Below are positions 11,433 through 22,819 of a stretch of 64,000 nt of DNA, piece after piece. Source of the stretch: Leptobrachium leishanense. Lineage: Eukaryota > Chordata > Amphibia > Anura > Megophryidae. Each line of letters begins with the position of its first letter. Position 1 is the first letter of the stretch. Under the pieces are notes generated by a model. The model did no database searches and was not told where the DNA came from. It worked only from the letters and a program-made list of their open reading frames with translations. A program made the translations under genes and the position numbers. The stretch lies in contig CM019066.1 in NCBI GenBank assembly GCA_009667805.1, positions 7,750,001 to 7,814,000 on the forward strand. The letters are read 5' to 3'.

Positions 11433-12365
11433 ATGATCCACAGGGACAGCCGAGGGTAGCAGGGGATGGGAGAACGTCTTGCACACCATGACCAAGTAAT
11501 ATGGGAAATGGACACAGTATCCAGAGACCTTACACATGTAAACGAGTCTAAAATTCCTAGATTAGAGATTGGCAGATCCTCGCTGTCCTCTGCTCCAGTC
11601 TGAAAGTGAGCATTTAACATATACCGTAGCTCTTAATGAGATTTATTGCACCCATAAACGAGCAGAGTCTCAGCACAATCTAAGCTCCATTTACAGTGTT
11701 TCTATGTTAATAAGATACAGTGCACATTACATTTGGATTTATATTTTAAGAACTTGTTACTGCAAACATTAACATAAGTATTAAACAGTTTATTCTATTT
11801 TTTTATTGCTTTGTCTATTCAGCAAGAAAGTCTCCTCTCTGCAGGCTGGTGGTGCATAAATTTACAAACATCATGCAAATGTATTATTTGCAATAAAACT
11901 GACTAATGAACTTTAAAGGCAAATTACTTTCCCTGTCTACTGGCTGCGCGAGAGGTTATGATCTATCATTCAAATTTACGTTTATGTGTTTGCTTTAGGG
12001 GGAAATTGTAATCACTCGCTAATTTATGACATAGGGAGAACAAAAAAAAATAATAGATTTCGGATATCTGTAACATTTATGGAGACAGTTCATTATATTG
12101 TTGCAAGGTTCAGGTTTATAAACACCGTACAAGGTCAAAATATACTTCTTGTGTTATATGTGGTTTGTTTTTTTATACAGTTTATTGAAACGATAAAAAT
12201 CAAGGAACAAAACAAAAAGAAAAGGTAAAAAGAAAGCAAAAGGACAACAAATGGCCTTGTGGGTACATACACGTGAGACAGCAATCTGCGCGCAAAATTG
12301 TATTAAACAAATAACATATATACATACACATATAACTACTGCACTTGTAAGTGATATAATTTACA
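11433..12365. other. No feature recognised
   Basis: AT-rich sequence with poly-A and poly-T runs. The short frames are of low complexity. Confidence 0.4.
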
Positions 12366-12371
12366 TATACA

Positions 12372-12480
12372 GACTAGGGATGCACCGATACCACTTTTTT
12401 TAAGACTGAGTACAAGTACCGATACTTTTTTCAGGTACACCCCGATACCGAGTACAGATACTTTTGTTTAAAGTCATGTG
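12372..12480. mobile_element. Fragment of a hAT-like element end
   Basis: Starts CTAGGGATGCACCGATACC and repeats the word CCGATAC in diverged form. This end type is common to hAT-like vertebrate repeats. No partner end was found. Confidence 0.35.
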
Positions 12481-12823
12481 ATCACTTTCGTGAAAGGCAT
12501 GTGGGTATAAAGCTATATACCCTAAAGCGTGGGCGCCTATGAAGTAATATATATTGTTTTTACCAATAGATGCGTTATAAAAAGTAAGTGATATGATGCC
12601 GCCCTGGGATAAAAAACACAGAAAAAACAACCAAAATCAGGGCTAAACAAAGATGAGAGAGGTGTGGCAGGTATCCCTGACAGCGCATCAGTAGTGCAAA
12701 ACACTAGAATGCAATTGAAAAATTTGCATATGCATATATATATATATATAATGAAATAAAGTGCATCAACAGTAGGCACAATAGTGAAATAAAGTGCAAT
12801 AAAACAGTAAAGGGCAGCGGTGC

Positions 12824-13510
12824 CGTAACCTTTTTGCTGCGGATGACGTGTGGGGCACGTCCTGATTGACTCCCGCTATATGCGGAGGACGTGCCCCACA
12901 CGTCATCCATCAGTGGGAGCCCCAGCGGAGATACTCACCTCTCTGTCTGGGTCCCGCGGGGTTCTGGCTTCGGAGAAGCCAGGCGCCGAAGATAGGCTGG
13001 CCCCCGACGTAAATGACGTCATTGTGCCTGCGCGATGACGTAATTTCCAGGCGACCCCCGGCAAAGCCGGGAGATCGCCTGAAAGGGAGGGGGGATCCTT
13101 TTAGATCCCTCTCCCTCCCTATCAGGAGGGTTTTCAGCCAAAAACCAGGCACCGCTTTGAAGGGCAATGTCTGCCCTTTAAAGCGGTGCCTGGTTTTTAA
13201 CCCTATAATTGCCAGATCGCGATCGGCACCACTCGGCAGCCGATCGTAATCTGGCTCCGGTGGGGGCCACCATCTTGGATGGCGGCTCCACCTCTGAGTT
13301 CCCCCTCGGCTCCTGACGTGTCGTGCATAGCACGATGACATCAGATAGCCGGGGAACCCCTAGCTGCCTGGGGATTTCCCAAGAAAATCCCCTGGTGGAG
13401 ATACAGGGGTTCATTTGACGTGACCTCCAGGCATGATATAACGATCCTCGCGAGATCACGGCTGGAGCCCGCGTCACAGGACCACGTGACATGCCCAGCC
13501 GGCGCACGGC
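12824..13510. mobile_element. GC-rich hairpin element, paralogue of the element at 20224
   Basis: Starts near TAACCTTTTTGCTGCGG and has a 22-bp perfect stem, 12841-12862 with 12887-12908. A second stem pairs 13141-13166 with 13172-13197 with one G-T mismatch. A third, near 13319-13340, has TCGTGCATAGCACGATGACA. The second and third stems have counterparts at 20481-20535 and 20658-20680. The right end is not certain. Frames in this GC-rich block are not supported as genes. Confidence 0.55.
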
Positions 13511-13544
13511 CCGAGCAGACAGCCAGAGGGGAATGCTAGCGGAA

Positions 13545-13673
13545 TGCTCTTAATGTAGCTTGCTGAATACACTGCAGTGTCAGCGAACTAGGATCGCCGA
13601 ATTGCGCCGAATTGCAGGGAATGAAAAGTCACCGAACGTGCAGTGACTTTTCAATTCTCTTTGAATAACCCTG
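13545..13673. mobile_element. Fam-A copy 6, fragment with right end only
   Basis: Starts inside the family (GCTTGCTGAATACACTG) and ends CTCTTTGAATAACCCTG. The subterminal hairpin GAAAAGTCACCG...CAGTGACTTTTC is present at about 13624-13653. Confidence 0.7.
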
Positions 13674-13675
13674 TA

Positions 13676-13794
13676 TGTAACTGCTGCACTTACTGCACTC
13701 CACCTACTGTAATGTAACCTGCAAAGTGCTGAGTATACTGTAGCTGTAACACTTTAGAAATGAAAATGTAGATATTAACTACTGTACTTACCAC
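13676..13794. repeat. Tandem satellite (about 98-bp unit), left part
   Basis: One unit with the landmarks AACTGCTGCACTTACTGCA, GTAACCTGCAAAGTGCTGAG and CACTTTAGAAATGAAA. The array resumes at 16228 after Fam-F copy 1. The last 8 bases, CTTACCAC, are the target-site duplication. Confidence 0.75.
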
Positions 13795-16227
13795 TAGGGA
13801 TGTGCACCAATTTTTTTCTCGATTCGATTCGATTTTTCGAATTTTTAAACTTTTCGATTCGGCTCGTTTCGACTGCTTTCTGTTTCGATTCGGTTCGGCT
13901 CGATTCGGTTTTCGGGTACATTTATTTTTCGGAATATCGACCATTTTTCGTATTTTCGGGTCACTTTACTATGTTTCTGTATCGACTTTTTGGTATTTCG
14001 GAAATTTTCGTTTTTCGGAATTGTACATGGTTTTCGGTATATATCGACTATTTTTTGTATTTTCGTGTCACTTTGCTCGTTTTTTGGTTATCGGCTTTTC
14101 GCTATTTCGGAAATTTTCGTTTTTTTCGGAACATCTGTTCTCCTCGTTTCAAAGCTGTCTAACTCTATTGCCCCAGCAGTCCAGCACATGGATTTTCCCC
14201 AGCACATGGATTTGCCCCAGCTCATGGATTTGCCCCAGCTCATAGGATAGTGCCCCAGCACATGGATTTGCCCCAGCTCATGGATTTGCCCCAGCACATG
14301 GATTTGCCCCAGCTCATAGGATATTGCCCCAGCTCACGGATTTGCCCCAGCACATTGATTTGCCCCAGCACATTGATTTGCCCAGCACATGGATTTGCCC
14401 CAGCACATGGATTTGCCCCAGCTCATGGATTTGCCCCAGCACATGGATTTGCCCCAGCACATAGGATATTGCTCCAGCTCACACATGGATTTGCCCCAGC
14501 ACATAGGATATTGCCCCAGCTCACACATGGATTTGCCCCAGCTCATGGATTTGCCCCAGCACATGGATTTGCCCCAGCACATGGATTTGCCACAGCTCAT
14601 AGGATATTGCCCCAGCTCACGGATTTGCCCCAGCACATTGATTTGCCCCAGCGATTTGCCCCAGCACATGGATTTGCCCCAGCACATAGGATGTTGCCCC
14701 AGCTCACACATGGATTTGCCCCAGCTCATGGATTTGCCCCAGCACATTGATTTGCCCCAGCACATTGATTTGCCCCAGCACATTGATTTGCCCCAGCACA
14801 TGGATTTGCCCCAGCTCATGGATTTGCCCCAGCACATGGATGCCCCAGCTCATGGATTTGCCCCAGCACATGGATTTGCCCCAGCACATGGATGCCCCAG
14901 CTCATAGGATATTGCCCCAGCACATGGATTTGCCCCAGCACATGGATGCCCCAGCTCATGGATTTGCCCCAGCACATGGATTTGCCACAGCTCATAGGAT
15001 ATTGCCCCAGCTCACGGAGTTGCCCCAGCACATTGATTTGCCCCAGCACATGGATTTGCCCCAGCTCATGGATTTGCCCCAGCACATGGATTTGCCCCAG
15101 CTCATGGATTTGCCCCAGCACATGGATTTGCCCCAGCTCATGGATTTGCCCCAGCACATGGATTTGCCCCAGCACATAGGATATTGCCCCAGCTCACACA
15201 TGGATTTGCCCCAGCACATAGGATATTGCCCCAGCTCACACATGGATTTGCCCCAGCTCATGGATTTGCCCCAGCACATGGATTTGCCCCAGCACATAGG
15301 ATATTGCCCCAGATCACGGATTTGCCCCAGCACATTGATTTGCCCCAGCACATGGATTTGCCCCAGCACATGGATTTGCCCCAGCTCATGGATTTGCCCC
15401 AGCACATGGATGCCCCAGCTCATGGATTTGCCCCAGCACATGGATTTGCCCCAGCACATGGATGCCCCAGCTCATAGGATATTGCCCCAGCACATGGATT
15501 TGCTTCAGCACATGGATGCCCCAGCTCATGGATTTGCCCCAGCACATGGATTTGCCCCAGCTCATGGATTTGCCCCAGCACATGGATTTGCCCCAGCACA
15601 TGGATGCCCCAGCTCATGGATTTGCCCCAGCACATTGATTTGCCCCAGCACATGGATTTGCCCCAGCACATAGGATATTGCCCCAGCTCACACATGGATT
15701 TGCCCCAGCTCATGGATTTGCCCCAGCACATGGATGCCCCAGCTCATGGATTTGCCCCAGCACATTGATTTGCCCCAGCACATGGATTTGCCCCAGCACA
15801 TGGATTTGCCCCAGCACATAGGATATTGCCCCAGCTCACACATGGATTTGCCCCAGCTCATGGATTTTCCCCAGCACATGGATTTGCCCCAGCTCATTGA
15901 TTTGCCCCAGCACATTTACAAAGACAAAATTTACAGAATCAGCGATATAACCGATAATAGTTAAATAAACGATGTTCAGAATTACCGAAATGGAACCGAA
16001 ATCCCGAATGGAGCCGAAATCATGAATAGAGGGAAAATAAATTTCGATTTGACACATTTCAAGTCCATTACGAAAATTCCTAAAAAATTTCGATTCGGCT
16101 CGGAAAACATTTCGGATTCGACTTTTTCGGATCTAAAAAATTTCGGAATTTCGGCCGCGCCGAAAGACCCGAATCGGGAAATTTCGTGAAAATTCCGAAA
16201 TTCCGAAAACCGAAACGCACATCCCTA
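13795..16227. mobile_element. Fam-F copy 1, hAT-like element carrying a minisatellite
   Basis: The left end TAGGGATGTGCACC and right end GCACATCCCTA are inverted. CTTACCAC is repeated exactly on both sides (13787-13794 and 16228-16235), an 8-bp duplication as expected for hAT transposons. Both arms are runs of CGAAA/TTTCG words and are largely inverted relative to each other. The centre (about 14165-15917) is the 18-bp array. Copy 2 is at 47497. No transposase frame. Confidence 0.85.
14165..15917 (+). repeat. 18-bp minisatellite array inside Fam-F copy 1
   Basis: The core unit is ATGGATTTGCCCCAGCAC, with AC/TC alternation at its end and variants such as ATAGGATATTGCCCCAGC and a shortened ATGGATGCCCCAGC. 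There are close to 95 units. Because 18 is a multiple of 3, long open frames appear on both strands (hexapeptide repeats MDLPQH on plus and LGQIHE-like on minus). These are a consequence of the period and are not called as genes. Segments recur at larger scale, for example around 14841 and 15411. Confidence 0.92.
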
Positions 16228-16700
16228 CTTACCACACCTCTTGTAATACAAGCTGTAAAGTGCTGAGTACACTTGTTAGTACTTTAGAACTATAGTACAC
16301 ATACTATGTAACTACTGCACTGACTGCATCTCACCCTGATGTTATGTAATGTGTAAAGTGCTGAGTACACATATTAGTGTTTTAGAAAAAAAACAGATAA
16401 AGTGAGTAACTCCTGCACCTACTACACCTCTGTCTGCTGTTTTGTAATCTGTGAAATGTTGAGTACATCTCTAAGTGCTTTAGAAATATAATAAATACAA
16501 TGACTAACTACTGCACTTATCTGAAACTCATCCAGCTGTTATGTAACGTGCAAAGTGCTGAGTACACATTTTAGTGCTTTAGAAACAAAGCAGATAAAAT
16601 GTGTAACTCCTCCACTTACTGCACCCCCATCTACTATTATGTAACCTGTAAAGTGCTGAGTACACCTGTCTAGTACTGTTTAAATAAAATATTACTATAT
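16228..16700. repeat. Tandem satellite (about 98-bp unit), right part
   Basis: About five diverged units marked by GTAAAGTGCTGAGTACAC near 16257, 16347, 16448, 16550 and 16648, alternating with TTAGTGCTTTAGAAA and AACTCCTGCACTTACTGCA words. It continues the array at 13676. Confidence 0.85.
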
Positions 16701-16883
16701 ATGGCTTGCACGGCACTTAGATAAAACCAGGTGTTTGCGTAAGTGGCTGTCCTGTATATCACTTCAAATAGATGGACTCTAGAATGAAGCAGAAGCAGCA
16801 CTATAGCTTTCAGGTCAATGAAGAAGGAGCACTTACCCTACTTTACTGTCTATGACACTACCCTATGGTATATAACACATACA

Positions 16884-17062
16884 GATCTTTTGAATAAAGG
16901 TGAAATGCAGGCGAATTGGCAGGAGAAGTGAAAAATCCAGGCCAAAATAGCCAACACAGAAATATTCTCCCATTTATCTCACTTTCCAAATCTGGTCTTT
17001 GGTGTAGATTTTTCCCTTCTCCTTCCAATTCTCCTGATCTTCGCCTTTTAGTGAATAGACCC
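16884..17062. mobile_element. Palindromic MITE related to the one at 58184
   Basis: The arms carry GGCGAATTGGCAGGAGAAGTG on the left and an inverted, diverged copy on the right. The middle GCCAACACAGAAATATTCTC matches the 58184 element closely. Confidence 0.6.
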
Positions 17063-17216
17063 GATAGTCTACTGCAATGCAAAAGATTATTTTCTATCGT
17101 CATATTTCTTTGAACATCAGTATAAAAATACCTTTGTGTCAGTAACGTGGAAACTTACAACCTTGCTTTTCAACCCTTGCCCTTCACTACCGATATCGCG
17201 ATATCTCGAGCTTTAA

Positions 17217-18402
17217 CCCCTTACTGACCGGGCGGTTTTACACAAATCCGTCCTTTAGTGACCGCTGCTGTTTTTACATTTCTGCGCTGTTCGTGTTTAG
17301 GTCAAATTTTCCTCTTACTCGTTTATGCAACTGTAACTGGCCTACACCCTCGCTGCCCGTTTGTATGGACTCTGAGTTGTGTTTTGTGTGTTGTTGAGCA
17401 TCAAAGATGAGACCGGCAACTGGATCGCTGGGGACATGCGATTTTAATCTGAGTAAAAACACATATAAAACACGGCAATGAGAATATCCTCTGTGACATC
17501 CACCTCCAGCAGTTTCCTCCTGCTCTCCGATGCTGAGTAATATAGTCACATTGCAATACAATAAAAATAAAATAAATATATATACACAAAAAGAAAATAC
17601 ATAAATTCAACAAGGAAATACAAATAAAACATAAAAATGGGAATAAAACAAAATCATACCTGAGTAAAAACACATATAAAACATGGCAATGAGAGTATCC
17701 TCTAGGACATCCACCTGCACAGACCAAGCATTGCGTAACACAGGTTTATCACTTGTTTTGCTGATAATTTACAATCAAAGTCCTGTGCTAAACAATGGAG
17801 CTGTTTTACTCTGTATACATGAACCTCCTAGAGGAACTAACATGAAATCAAGCCGTCCGTCTGCAGCCAATGACACGCACTGCACGCAGGCGGCGGGGAG
17901 GGCTCGGAATCAGTGCCGCGCGACAGCAGCTGTCGGCGAGGCGTACCTGTACGCCTCGCCGGCGAAATTGACCCCTTAAGGGCGCCTCCCCTGCGTCCTT
18001 AAGGGGTTAAATCGCAACTCCGCGCCTATTTGCGATCTGGCAGCGAAACTGTTAACTCTCCCCTTTCCAGCGGTGTAAAGTAAGTAAGTTTCTAGCTGCC
18101 ATGGTTGGAGAGATAGAGGGCTCCAAAGGAGCCCCCCTCCACTTCCTGGTTTTTAATACAGGCGCAGGGGGGGCACCTGCCAATGACATCACCACGCAGC
18201 GTGGTGACGTCATCGTGCTCGCCAGCCCCTCTAAAGCAGAGAGGCAGGCTTCCTCCCTTCCAGATCTCCGTTGGAACCAGCGAGGGAGGTAAGTATCAGG
18301 CGGGAGGGAGGTTAGAAGCCGCTAACGTACTATGTACTTCTGCGGGTCTAAGGGAGACCCGTGGGCAGGACGTACATGGTACGTCAGCGGTCATTAAGGG
18401 GT
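17217..18402. mobile_element. TTAA-ended element with GC-rich palindromes
   Basis: CCCCTTACTGACCGG at the left faces GGTCATTAAGGGG at the right, with TTAA at both sides (17213-17216 and about 18403-18406). Inner palindromes include GGCGAGGCGTAC...GTACGCCTCGCC near 17936-17961, and CATCACCACG...CGTGGTGACG. A second CCTTAAGGGG-type boundary lies near 17975-18008, so it may be composite. TTAA duplication with CCC ends is typical of piggyBac; superfamily is inference. Confidence 0.6.
17450..17715 (+). repeat. 60-bp direct repeat pair
   Basis: A block starting TGAGTAAAAACACATATAAA and ending GACATCCACCT occurs at about 17450-17505 and again at about 17660-17715, with few differences. Confidence 0.8.
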
Positions 18403-18740
18403 TAAAGGCACCATCCCGTGCCCCGATATCGAGATATCGAGGTATGCTGATCTGCAGCCCAAAAGCAAATGAAATTTGTTTGCTGCAAATGAATTTCGTT
18501 TGCCTTTGTACTGCAGAAGGTGCCCCCAAAGTTTTAGCCCTGTGAACATAATGCCAAAAGAGCTAAAACTGTGTAAAATCAGCTGCTCAAAGATTTGAAA
18601 TATCGGGCTTTCAGCAGCCGATGCAGGAGAAATAGAAGAAAATAGACCAGCCGCTCAAACCTCTTGGCTCAAACTCAATTTGGCTGTAGATGGCTCCATC
18701 TACTGGCCAAAATTAGGTTATTTACAGTAAGGCACACAAT

Positions 18741-20195
18741 AGGGGTTGTTCAGGGAGAGCCGATCTGGTCCCGAAATGTCACCAAACAGGGAATTTCTCC
18801 CTACGGTGACATTCGGGCCATTCGGCTATTCAATAAAAACAAAAATGGAACATGCAGTAAAAACAACCTTTAAAAAGGTCAATGTTCCTAGGTTGGAAAT
18901 AGGACTTCTTGGAGGTACAGTAGCTAAAATAGCAAAACATACAGGCACATCATAGCGTAACACTGTAAAATATTTAATTCAAATTTTGAAAACCAACAAA
19001 GGAACCACTCACAAAGGAAGTGGCACACAATGAGTTAAAAGTGTGCAAAACAGCATATTTAATATCATTGTCCAGATAATAACCGCATCACCGGAAGGCG
19101 TTGTCCAAGGATGTAATCTCAACGGAAAAACCTGGCCAGGATATACTCCGTTTTGAAAGGTCCAGCTGTCAGTCAAAAGCGGGCCAAACGAACCAGCAGA
19201 TAAACGACCCAATGGCGGCACATCCAGTGTGGACAGTAGATGACCAGGCGGGCGGACGAAAATCTGCAACAGGCAAGTCAGCTGAACGCGTTTCGTCTTC
19301 CGATTTACTCATGAGCTGACTTGCTAGCGTAGATGTCTCTCTTTTAAAGTCTGTCTTCACTTTCATCATGGGGAAACCCCATTCACATGTGTATCACGGA
19401 AGCGGTCAGTCTTTCCCAGCAGCCTCCATAGACCGCTCGGCTATTCAGAGAGCAGGCAGTTTGCCAAATTTTGGCGAATTGCCTGCACATACGGTGCCTG
19501 TTCGAAGGCAGTGAACTCCCTCATAGAGAAGCAATGGTTAATCTATTCACAGAACATCAAACAGCAGAGAAAAGTTGCCAAAGTGCCCTGCTGTTCAGTG
19601 TTTTCATTCGGCAGGTTTATTCAGGCGAATCCCATAGGCTCCAATGTTAAAAATATTCCTGTTTTTATTCAATATCTAATAAACCATTAATTATTTTAAT
19701 CTGCAGTAAAAGTCTCTTTATTTATTGATTTTTTTCGGATCTCTTCGCATTTTTTCCGGCATTTCTTTTCCCGTTTTTTTTTGTTGAAAGCATTTTTTTT
19801 TCTTTTTTCTATAACAGACCTTTTTATTATCATTCATAGGATTTTATATGTAAATTCCAGGCATTTTCCTGGAGTATTTATTTTTGCAAACAGCGTTTCC
19901 ATTTTGACACTTTCAAGCGTATTGGTTTGGTGTTTTTTTTTACCCCGTTCGTCAGCTTGTCAGCTTTTTCTGAGTGTTTAGAGTGTTTTTTCTGGTGGTT
20001 CCGGCGAGTTTTTGCTGGGTTATCGGCAGGCATTCGGTGGGTTTGTGGCAGGTTTTCCTGCACTCCGGGGATGCCGCGGTGAATGTTGAATTCACCGCAG
20101 GGGGGGAACTTTGATTCCCTGAATTGCAGGGAAGTACGGGGGAACGAGAGAGCACAGAAATGTCGGCAACATTTCGGTGCTCTCTGAATAACCCC
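18741..20195. mobile_element. Fam-A copy 7 with 3-bp duplication AAT, itself interrupted
   Basis: AGGGGTTGTTCAGGG on the left and CTCTCTGAATAACCCC on the right, flanked by AAT at 18738-18740 and 20196-20198. The flanks are adjoining parts of Fam-E, so this is an insertion. A 604-bp unrelated insert splits it. Confidence 0.78.
18833..19436. mobile_element. Retroposon-like insert with 11-bp duplication
   Basis: TCGGCTATTCA is repeated exactly at 18822-18832 and 19437-19447, and the host Fam-A reads through if one copy plus the insert is removed. An 11-bp duplication fits target-primed reverse transcription. The insert holds AACGCGTTTCGTCTTCCG and an inverted GTCAGCTGA/TCAGCTCATG pair near 19276-19325. 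No frame or tail identifies a class. Confidence 0.6.
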
Positions 20196-20223
20196 AATGA
20201 GTATAAGCTCAAATATTTCTTAA

Positions 20224-21385
20224 CCCTTTCGCTGCGGTGGAAGCGCTCAGCGCGTCCACCCACAGGTACTGTTGAGTGCGGAGGACGCGCTGAGCGCGTC
20301 CTCCCTTTGCGGCCAGCGATCGGCCCCCCGCTGTGCCGGCACCATTAGCTGTCATCGTGGCGGTGCAATGACATCTAATTCAGGCGCCCCCCCCCCGCGT
20401 GTGCGGAGGAGGTGCCTGAAAGAGAGGGGGGGAGGTCCTTCGGACCTCTCTCCCTCCCGATCGCCGGGGTCCTGTGGCTGAAGGCAGGCACGGTTTGGAA
20501 GGGCACAGCCTGCCCTTCCAAACCGTGCCTGCCTTTAACACCTTGGGTGCCGGATCACGGTTCGGCGCCGAAAAGCGCCAAATCGTGATCCTGTCCCGGA
20601 GCTGGTCGACATCATGGATGTCGGCCAAGCTTCCAGGAATGCCCCCTGATGACTGGTGTCATCGTGCATAGCACGATGACGCCAGTCCTGGAGTTAACAC
20701 CTAACTGCCACAAATGGTGGAGATAGGGGGTTCCAATGAACCCCCTCTCTCCCGATCCGTGGCAGCTAGTGGTTAATGTTTGGTACTGTTGGATTGGCCA
20801 GAGCATGGCCTTTCCAACGATATCTAACATGACCATGTAAAACGTTTTTTAAAAAAAATAAAAATTAAAAATAAAAATAAAAATATATTTAAAAAATAAT
20901 AAAAAAAATAAACAATTTTTTTTGGTTTGCTAATGCAGCAATATTGTTCCCATTTCAATTATAATGTGAACAATGATGCTGCACTAACGATTTTTGCATG
21001 CGGTGCATTTGTTAAAAATCGTGTAATTTTCCCCAAAAAAAAATGTAAAGAGACCCCATTTCTAATTTTTTTAACAAGCGCACCCCATACAAAATATAAC
21101 CGTAATTGCTCGCATGTTAAAAAGTGAAAAAAAAACACTTTACACGTTGTAAATTATTGAAAATTCATATTTTATTGCATTTTTTGTTATAATATACAGA
21201 CAGGATATGACGTATATATATAATAATGACATATTATGAATCTGCCGAGTCTGCTGGAAAGAACGATATATAATATGTCTGGGTCATATACTAAAATAAG
21301 GCTTCAAAACGCGTTTAAACATGATGAGCGAAACAGGTAAAAATGAGCTCGCACAGAGGCGTGAAATGCCTCAGCAGCGAAAGAG
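20224..21385. mobile_element. TTAA-bounded element, GC-rich with long hairpins
   Basis: CCCTTTCGCTGCGG on the left faces GCAGCGAAAG on the right, with TTAA at 20220-20223 and 21386-21389. A perfect 25-bp stem pairs 20481-20505 with 20511-20535, and another pairs 20658-20667 with 20671-20680. The ends resemble those of piggyBac-type elements. Frames in it are not supported as genes. Confidence 0.68.
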
Positions 21386-21468
21386 TTAATTTATAATTAA
21401 TTAAAAATGATTTTACAAAAATCTACTTTTTTTTTTTTTAGAAAATCACTTGGAAGTGAATGGGTTAA

Positions 21469-21818
21469 GAACAATTCAATATATTTTCTTAATTATGTTT
21501 TATTCAGACGTAGAACTATTTGTGAGCTTTGGAACACAATGGGCATGAATTTTTCATTTTGTTTGTGTTTGCTGATGCTGTAATTATACGTATAATATGG
21601 CCGAGATAAAAGGAAAACAAAAGGAACAGTTAATTTTTTATGAAATATATGCAATAAATCCATCTCTTTCTTCACCCAGCACATGTCATCTGCCATACGT
21701 TACGCCTGAGGGTGCTTTCATAGATATATTAGCACATTTTCATTTTTCACTTATAGAATGCATAAAAAAATGGCAGAAGAAAGGAATCTTCATGTAGGTG
21801 AATTGCCAAAAACAAGTG
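21469..21818. other. No feature recognised
   Basis: AT-rich sequence only. Confidence 0.4.
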
Positions 21819-21821
21819 TAA

Positions 21822-22289
21822 GGCTAGAGTCAGACGAACGCAGTCTGAGCGCACTCTGCGTGCTTCCATAATGGACAGACGTCCTGACGGAAGATACTGT
21901 AGACACCACACGGTCCGTTTTTGTTGACGGACGTAGAAAAAAAAAGGGAATTATGGGAAACAAAATTAATATGAAAAATTATAAAAATTTGAAAAGGATA
22001 TGAAAAGGCATTTTGTGCGTCAAGGTGCTGGACGTCACAAATGCGCTCCGTCTGACTTCTTCTCATCACTCACACAGAACGCTATGCGGATGTGGCGCAC
22101 TCTGCGCATCCATCTAGCGGCTTTACGTTCTTGCCTAACTTGCATCCGTTGCAACGTGAGTTGTGCGTGCGCAGTTCGGTGCGCACGTACTTCGTGTGTG
22201 GTTTTCTATTGCTCATGATTCTATGCTACAACGGACGTTAAACTGTGCGGCAACACAAACGTGATCACTGCGTTCGTCTGACACAGACC
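21822..22289. mobile_element. Fam-B copy 4, diverged Harbinger-like MITE
   Basis: GGCTAGAGTCAGACGAACG and CGTTCGTCTGACACAGACC are inverted, flanked by TAA at 21819-21821 and 22290-22292. The interior is clearly related to, but older than or different from, copies 1-3. Confidence 0.75.
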
Positions 22290-22292
22290 TAA

Positions 22293-22800
22293 ATGATAAA
22301 GATAGCAGTTTAAATGTCTCTGACGTCTGAAAATTATTTATATAAATCACTTTGAAATATTATTCCCAGTTGACTTCCATTGTTTTTGCTAACCATGCTA
22401 AAGTAAACCTTGCTTTAATTACCACTTCATTTACTATATTGAACTTCCATCAAGATATCTAATATATCAGCATTTTTATGGAATTTTATGTTTATATGGT
22501 TTTTCTTTACAATAAAACTGAATAAATTTGATTTGGTAAACATAAGCATTTTACTAATTGTAACTATTAGATTATTTTCTATATGTTAAGTAAATAGATT
22601 TTCCTCTGAAACCTTCAACATACCATGGCTCTTTGATCTGTATAGTGTGCACTGCCCAATTCAGGGGGAAATCTTTCTACAGATTTTATGAGAATCATGA
22701 AGCAGTTGGTAGCAGATAGAAAATATTTGGGGTAGAAATAGTGCACACAACAAGAAAATTCCTCTAAACTGTCTACGTGGTTGGAATAAGACTTCAAGTA
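22293..22800. other. No feature recognised
   Basis: AT-rich, with no repeat ends or supported frame. Confidence 0.4.
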
Positions 22801-22819
22801 ATCATATGAGCTTGGTGGA

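Larger units (their letters stand above)
17170..21468. mobile_element. Fam-E copy 3, broken by three insertions
   Basis: The pieces 17174-17216, 18403-18740, 20196-20223 and 21386-21464 together make about 480 bp and align in order with copies 1 and 2. Landmarks are the CCCTTCACTACC start, the GCCCCGATATCGAGATATC block, TACAGTAAGGCACACAAT, CAAATATTTCTTAA, and the end AATCACTTGGAAGTGAATGG followed by TTAA. The inserts are the elements at 17217, 18741 and 20224. Confidence 0.65.

Noticed and set aside
12910..13507. Overlapping 143- and 109-residue frames in the GC-rich block
   Set aside because: GC-rich DNA has few stops. The block is a hairpin-bearing repeat with a paralogue at 20224 where the frames are not conserved.
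14250..15915. Very long open frames with hexapeptide repeats on both strands
   Set aside because: They follow from an 18-bp period free of stops. They occur on both strands and in several frames and change frame at the 14- and 20-bp variant units, with no start context or conserved non-repeat part.
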